Shown here one piece after another: positions 59,418-64,000 of a stretch of 64,000 nucleotides of DNA (position 1 is the stretch's first letter; the number at the start of each line of letters is the position of its first letter). The DNA lies in assembly GCF_002078605.1 (NCBI RefSeq), contig NZ_MSJR01000002.1, forward strand, positions 310,001 through 374,000, given 5' to 3'. The DNA comes from Salegentibacter sediminis (GTDB lineage Bacteria; Bacteroidota; Bacteroidia; Flavobacteriales; Flavobacteriaceae). Below the pieces are notes generated by a model that saw only the letters and a program-made list of their open reading frames with translations, had not been told where the DNA came from and did no database searches. A program made the translations under genes and the position numbers.

Positions 59418-61097
59418 TTAATCGTCTTTTTTGGAATTGAGATTTTCATCCTTAAAAATGATAATATAGCTCAGATAAATTCCCATCACTGCTGCGAGTA
59501 AAAAAAACACCATAGCCAGGCCGGGGTAACCAAAAATTGTAAAGTCTGAAGGAACCTGCATCAACATTGCGGCTCCAATAATCATCGCGGCAATTATGAG
59601 CCCCAGGGTTATCCGATTGGCTACTTTTTGAAAACCATCGGTAACCCGTTTTTCATCTATAGCTTCAACATGTAATTTAAACTTGTTGTTTGCAAGATTA
59701 TCAGATAGTTTATTTAAGCGTTCAGGTAAATGTTCTGTAAGTTTCTTGGTTTCGAGTACGAAGGAGAAAAAGTTTTCAGGCTTTAATTCCTCATACATCT
59801 TTCTGCTCATAATCTCATTAACGTGCTTTCTGATTGCTTCTTTCAAATCAAAATCGGGGTCCAAAACTGCAATAATCTGGTCCATATTGAGCAGAATTTT
59901 ACCAAGGATATTAACCTCTACAGGAATATGAATATTATTACTGGCAGCCACACGATTAAGCTGAATTAAAAGCCTCCCTGTTTGCATATCTTCAGCACTT
60001 CCGGTTTGGCTGTCCATCACCAGGTCACTTATCTGTTTGTTGAAATTTTTTACGTTAGCTTTATCGGGGTCATATTCACTCATATTCAGCAAAACATGGG
60101 CAGTATCCTGCCCGTTACTTCGGCTTATTGCGATTAAAAGCTGCAGCAGATCTTCCTGAAGGCCCGGGGTGAATTTAGCAACCATTCCCAGGTCTATAAG
60201 GGCAATTTTATCGTCCCTGGTAAATTGGATGTTTCCCGGGTGAGGATCGGCATGAACAAAACCATCGTTTATTACCTGTTGCAAATAGGCCTCTACGAGT
60301 TCGTCTACAATGGGACTATAATCTACTTCCAGTTGTTTTAAGGGGGAAATGGATGTCACTTTTCTCCCGTCTATGAAATCCATAGTAAGGACTTTGGAGG
60401 TACAATAATCCAGAATGGGTTGTGGTACGATGAGATTCCTGAAGTGTTTGAGATTTTTGCCCAGGGTAAGAAGGTTTGTGGCTTCCCGGTTATAATCGAG
60501 TTCCTGCAACAGGATTCTTCTGAGTTCTGCCAGAACATTGTCAAAAGCATAGCGCCTGGCCACCTGACTGTGTTTTACAGCCATTTCAGCCAATTCCTCC
60601 AGGGTGTCCAGATCTTCTAAAAACTTTTTTCTTATTCCCGGGCGTTGAATTTTTACGGCTACCGGCTTCCCTGAACGTAAGGTGGCTTTATGAACCTGTC
60701 CTATGGAAGCACTGGCAAGGGGTTTTTCGTCAAAGGTTTCGAATGCCTTTGAAATACGGGTTCCAATTTCCTGTTCGATAATCCTATGAATATCCTCATA
60801 AGGAATTGGGGGAACATCATCCTGGAGGCTGGCAAGAGCTTTTAAATAGTTATCGGGAAGCAAGTCTGGCCTTGTAGAAAGCAATTGTCCCATTTTAATA
60901 TAGGTTGGCCCCATATTTTTGAGATCTTCTACCAACTCCTCAGGAGTCTGATCGTAGTCTGTTTCTTTTTCTTTATCCTCTGGTTCATCCTCCAGAGCCG
61001 AGTTGGCAGTTTGGAGGAATAATTCGCTATTCCAGTATTTCAGCATAAATCCTATGAACTTTCTATAGCGTTCCAGGTTATCGGGTAATACAGACAT
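59418..61097 (-). CDS. UbiB/ABC1-family atypical kinase
   Basis: A 559-aa protein with KMGQ (68-71) in the YIKMGQLLSTRPDLLP helix, the Ala-rich loop PLASASIGQVHKA, VAVKIQRPG (catalytic Lys), DGFVHADPHPGN (about 280-288) and ALIDLGM. Two transmembrane helices lie near the C-terminus (about 500-550). This family supports quinone synthesis or lipid homeostasis. In organisms making menaquinone its role is unsettled. Gene stands alone behind a plausible promoter. Confidence 0.9.
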   Translation of the reverse strand: MSVLPDNLERYRKFIGFMLKYWNSELFLQTANSALEDEPEDKEKETDYDQTPEELVEDLKNMGPTYIKMGQLLSTRPDLLPDNYLKALASLQDDVPPIPYEDIHRIIEQEIGTRISKAFETFDEKPLASASIGQVHKATLRSGKPVAVKIQRPGIRKKFLEDLDTLEELAEMAVKHSQVARRYAFDNVLAELRRILLQELDYNREATNLLTLGKNLKHFRNLIVPQPILDYCTSKVLTMDFIDGRKVTSISPLKQLEVDYSPIVDELVEAYLQQVINDGFVHADPHPGNIQFTRDDKIALIDLGMVAKFTPGLQEDLLQLLIAISRSNGQDTAHVLLNMSEYDPDKANVKNFNKQISDLVMDSQTGSAEDMQTGRLLIQLNRVAASNNIHIPVEVNILGKILLNMDQIIAVLDPDFDLKEAIRKHVNEIMSRKMYEELKPENFFSFVLETKKLTEHLPERLNKLSDNLANNKFKLHVEAIDEKRVTDGFQKVANRITLGLIIAAMIIGAAMLMQVPSDFTIFGYPGLAMVFFLLAAVMGIYLSYIIIFKDENLNSKKDD

Positions 61098-61123
61098 AAG
61101 TTTTTAGTTAGTTTGATGTAGAT

Positions 61124-61154
61124 TAAAGATATCTATTTATAATTATACCCCCAA
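61124..61154 (-). promoter_or_regulatory. Candidate promoter for the ABC1 gene
   Basis: On the minus strand, TTG (rc of 61152-61154), 20-base spacer and TATCTTTA (rc of 61124-61131). About 27 bases separate the -7 box from the ATG. Confidence 0.4.
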
Positions 61155-61234
61155 TAACAAGTGATTTCAATTGGCTATTTTTGGGAAATATTTAAAAGAA
61201 TCCGGATGTATATTGTCTTATTCACCTTTAAAAC

Positions 61235-63235
61235 TTAATATGAAAGCTCCTTGTTAAGTTTGTAAATATTTTGTGGATGCCCAAAGATGTAAAGCAAATC
61301 ACCTTGCTCAATAACGGTATCGGGACCTACTTCGGTAAGATAATGCGTATCCCGTTTAATGGTGAGAATGGTTAAATGGAATCTTTTTCCAATCTCTGAA
61401 TCTTCGATGCTCTTACCAACTATACTGCTGTTATTTTGCTGAACACTAATAGTCACGATTTCCTTATTGGGAATATGAAGATGCTGCAGCGAAGGGCGAT
61501 GTGGCTTTTCCTTTAAGGAGGTGAGCATTTCATAGTCTGAGGAACGAATATTATTAATGAAATCCTGGATCTCATTATAGGGGACCAGGTATTTTTTTAA
61601 CACTCTGGTAAAGATTTCAATAGAAGTTTCAAATTCCTCCGGGATCACCTCGTCGGCCCCTAGTTTCAGATTTTCTTCTATTTCTCTTACGTAGCGGGTT
61701 CGCACGATTATAAAAGCAGCATTTGTAAAACTCCTGATATTACTGATTATCTTTTTGGTCGCACCGGGATCAGAAATTGCGATAACAACAACCCGGGCCT
61801 CGTGAATATGCAGATGTTTAAGAATTAAAGGGTTGGTAGCATCTCCATAGATTATAGGCTCCTCTTTTTGCTTTGCCTTGTGAAAAGCATCGGGATCTAT
61901 ATCAACTATCAAATAAGGTATTTCAGCATTTTTAGCGGCTTTAGAGATATTTTCACCATTTATACCGTAACCCACGATAATCAGATGGTCTTCCAGTGGT
62001 TTTTTTGATTCTTCTTCAGAAACAGAAATCTTTTTTAAATGCTCCAGCCGTCTTCTCACCGGTGCCGGCATAGGCGCCTTCAGTAAAAAATAAGTTATTC
62101 CAGGGGAGGCTGAAATCAGGAAAGGCGTAAGGCCCATGCTTATTATGGATATCGCCAGAAAATACTGGTAAACATTATCTGGAATGAGGTTATTGTCTAC
62201 CCCAACTCCGGAAAGTAATAAAGAAAATTCCCCCACCTGAAAAAGGCTGAACATTGTCATGAAAACTGTGCGGGGAGGATATTTTAAAACCAGTACGGTT
62301 GCAGCGATCACAATCATCTTTAGCAATACCACCCCAATAACCAAAAGCACGATATAGATTATATTTTCTATAAAAAAATTAAGGTTTAAAAGGGTTCCTA
62401 CCGAGATGAAGAAAAAACTGATAAATATTTCCCTGAAGGGGAGCACATTGGCCGTAGCCTGGTGACTATATTCAGATTCTGAAATAATAAGCCCCGCGAA
62501 AAAGGCACCCAGAGCCAGGGAGAGGCCGGCCGAAGAAGTAAGCCAGGCAATGGCAAAAATAAATACTACAACCGTTAAGATAAAAAGTTCACGGCTTTTG
62601 GTTTTAACCACCATAGAAAACACTTTAGGGACAACATATTGGGCAAGCAGATAGATCACGATACCTAAAATCAGAAATTTAAGGAGAAGGATGCCCACGG
62701 TTTCCATGATATTATCGGAAGCCCCGGCCAGCAAGGGGGTAAAAAGCATCATGGGTACTACAATAATATCCTGAAAGATCAATACTCCCAGGCTTATGCG
62801 CCCATGTGGTGCTGTGATCTCACCTTTTTCCTGTAGTATTTTTAGAACGATAGCCGTACTGCTAAGGGAAAAAAGAAAACCGACAAATATTGCCGTATTT
62901 AAGGGTAATCCCATCAAATTAGCGAGGGCAGTCGTAATTATAATCGTCCCGCCTACCTGAATACTTCCTCCCAGAAGTACCGTACGTTTCATAGTGATAA
63001 GCTCCTTGAGTGATAACTCAATTCCTATGATAAAAAGCAGGAAGATTATTCCAATTTCTGAAAGCAGCTCGACCTCATGTTGACTGCTAATCAGGTTAAA
63101 GGCATATGGCCCGGCGATAATCCCGGCAAGTAAGAAACCCAATAAAGATGGCACTTTCATTTTCTGAAACAGCAGAATAATAAGGATTGAAAGTCCTAGG
63201 ATTATAATTATATCCTGTAAAATCGGGATTTCCAT
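61235..63235 (-). CDS. CPA2-family cation/proton antiporter with TrkA domains
   Basis: A 666-aa KefB/YbaL-like protein. About 12 membrane helices fill residues 1-385, including IIFLLFIIGIELSLKEL and FSLSSTAIVLKIL (CPA2 core). A TrkA-N domain follows (about 405-530; IIVGYGINGENISKA with GxGxxG) and a TrkA-C domain (about 580-666; HYLTEVGPDTVIEQGDLLYIFG). It likely exchanges K+ or Na+ for H+ under nucleotide control. No KefF/KefG partner is seen. Confidence 0.88.
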   Translation of the reverse strand: MEIPILQDIIIILGLSILIILLFQKMKVPSLLGFLLAGIIAGPYAFNLISSQHEVELLSEIGIIFLLFIIGIELSLKELITMKRTVLLGGSIQVGGTIIITTALANLMGLPLNTAIFVGFLFSLSSTAIVLKILQEKGEITAPHGRISLGVLIFQDIIVVPMMLFTPLLAGASDNIMETVGILLLKFLILGIVIYLLAQYVVPKVFSMVVKTKSRELFILTVVVFIFAIAWLTSSAGLSLALGAFFAGLIISESEYSHQATANVLPFREIFISFFFISVGTLLNLNFFIENIIYIVLLVIGVVLLKMIVIAATVLVLKYPPRTVFMTMFSLFQVGEFSLLLSGVGVDNNLIPDNVYQYFLAISIISMGLTPFLISASPGITYFLLKAPMPAPVRRRLEHLKKISVSEEESKKPLEDHLIIVGYGINGENISKAAKNAEIPYLIVDIDPDAFHKAKQKEEPIIYGDATNPLILKHLHIHEARVVVIAISDPGATKKIISNIRSFTNAAFIIVRTRYVREIEENLKLGADEVIPEEFETSIEIFTRVLKKYLVPYNEIQDFINNIRSSDYEMLTSLKEKPHRPSLQHLHIPNKEIVTISVQQNNSSIVGKSIEDSEIGKRFHLTILTIKRDTHYLTEVGPDTVIEQGDLLYIFGHPQNIYKLNKELSY

Positions 63236-63293
63236 TAATGTTGGGAGTTGGTTGGTGTTGTGGGCCTAAGTTAACAGATTTAGGTGTATATCT

Positions 63294-63325
63294 AAAATAA
63301 AAAAGCGGCAGGTTTCCCTGCCGCT
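63294..63325 (-). terminator. Terminator of the M61 peptidase gene
   Basis: AGCGGCAGG / CCTGCCGCT (9 bp, loop of 4) with an A run on the plus strand, i.e. a T run when read from the minus-strand gene ending at 63347. Confidence 0.8.
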
Positions 63326-63346
63326 CTGTGCTTAAATTAAAATCTA

Positions 63347-64000
63347 TTAACCTTTTAACCAAGCTTCACGCAGTTTCACCTGCGCATTATCATCGTCTTT
63401 TTCAATAATTCTTGTAGAAGTGGTAGTTGGCTGGTGAGTCGTGGCGGTTAAACTTAGTTCCTCCCCGTCACGTACCACTGTAAAAGTAACCTCTTCGCCT
63501 TCTTCCCAGGACTCGGCAGTCATTACCATATTATAGGCGGTCTGTATATTGTATTCCTGACCGTTTATAGATTTTAGAATATCTCCTCCTTCTATGCCGA
63601 GTTCATTTAGAAAAGAATTAAAGCCTATATTTTCTCTGAAGAATAGCTCACCGGTATCGGGATTGCCATCTATATAAGGCGTTTGCCCTGCAAGAAAATA
63701 ACCGGTATTGGTTTCGTATTCTTCTTCTACCAGACCTACTTTTTTGAAGAATTCATTGTAGGGAATAGAAGTGGAGCCTGTGATATATTTATCAAAGAAC
63801 TTCTGAATTTCAGGATAAGATAAGTCAACTATCACCTCTATTAATTTCTCATCATCAAAAGGCTTGTTTTTTCCATATTTTTCAGAAAGGCTTTTCATAA
63901 GGTCCAGGAGGCCGGTTTCGCCGCCGCTTAACTCCCTTAATTTGATATCCAGGGCCATCCCTATCAGGGCTCCTTTTTGATAAACATTATAATAGCTGTC
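63347..64000 (-). CDS. M61-type peptidase, C-terminal part (cut by window end)
   Basis: The frame stays open to the window edge. Visible residues begin DSYYNVYQKGALIGMALDIKLREL, the typical segment after the active site of M61 glycyl aminopeptidases (landmark words YYNVYQKG and GALIG). A C-terminal PDZ domain follows (from about 60 residues before the end: GIEGGDILKSINGQEYN and VTFTVVRDGEELSLTATT). The catalytic HExxH lies beyond the window. The internal ATG at 63958 is not the start. Probably exported. Confidence 0.85.
   Translation of the reverse strand, partial: DSYYNVYQKGALIGMALDIKLRELSGGETGLLDLMKSLSEKYGKNKPFDDEKLIEVIVDLSYPEIQKFFDKYITGSTSIPYNEFFKKVGLVEEEYETNTGYFLAGQTPYIDGNPDTGELFFRENIGFNSFLNELGIEGGDILKSINGQEYNIQTAYNMVMTAESWEEGEEVTFTVVRDGEELSLTATTHQPTTTSTRIIEKDDDNAQVKLREAWLKG

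Overview
This window is most likely chromosomal DNA of a marine-type Flavobacteriia (Gramella / Salegentibacter / Zunongwangia-like). That is an inference from the Wza/Wzc/Wzi and BY-kinase types, DUF559 and four-helix-bundle genes, Bacteroidetes-style promoters (-33 TTTG / -7 TAnnTTTG), weak ribosome sites, A+T-rich DNA, and adhesin-like repeats. No rRNA, tRNA, CRISPR array, classical IS transposase or prophage was seen.

Layout. (1) 1-3330: sulfate activation, cysC-cysD-cysN, with a four-helix-bundle (23S-IVS/Avd-like) gene lodged between cysD and cysN. (2) 3470-31773: a surface polysaccharide locus. It holds a UDP-glucuronate 4-epimerase-like gene, a small GIY-YIG gene, rfbB, rfbA, a Wzx flippase, two sulfotransferases, a VioA-like aminotransferase with an ATP-grasp ligase, many GT2 and GT4 glycosyltransferases, a GT39-type membrane protein, a pyruvyltransferase-like enzyme, two NodB-type deacetylases, two GNAT proteins and a candidate polymerase. 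An inverted two-gene unit and a lipoprotein with three 97-residue repeats close this part. (3) 31886-42781: a bacillosamine-type module (PglA-, PglC-, PglD-, PglE- and PglF-like), then Wza, Wzc, a PHP-type phosphatase and Wzi. (4) 42855-47285: a PAS sensor kinase with a suspicious in-frame stop near its 5' end, a REC-PAS-PAS-PAS protein without ATPase domain, and a single-domain response regulator. (5) 47282-52797: an endonuclease/exonuclease/phosphatase-family protein with a PAP2 protein, then a VWA/MoxR-AAA pair split by a DUF559 gene inside repeats. (6) 52798-57812: thrA-thrB-thrC behind a candidate Thr/Ile leader peptide. (7) 57856-64000: S10-type peptidase, UbiB/ABC1 kinase, CPA2 antiporter and the 3' end of an M61-type peptidase, all on the minus strand.

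How it fits together. CysDN and CysC make PAPS, which the two sulfotransferases can use, so a sulfated polymer is likely. RfbA/RfbB plus the VioA-like aminotransferase can supply dTDP-4-amino-4,6-dideoxyhexose. The Pgl-like module can make and load a UDP-diacetamido-trideoxyhexose as first sugar. Wzx, the candidate Wzy, Wza, Wzc and Wzi would flip, polymerise, export and anchor the product, with Wzc controlled by the convergent phosphatase.

The most unusual signal is a recurring insertion pattern. Small nuclease or helical-bundle genes sit at gene borders inside otherwise compact operons and are accompanied by relics or duplicates of the neighbouring gene. Examples are an rfbB 5' stump before the GIY-YIG gene, three copies of the VWA gene's 3' end around the DUF559 gene, and inverted repeats around the four-helix-bundle gene. 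A deacetylase 5' stump with a palindrome looks related but carries no inserted gene.
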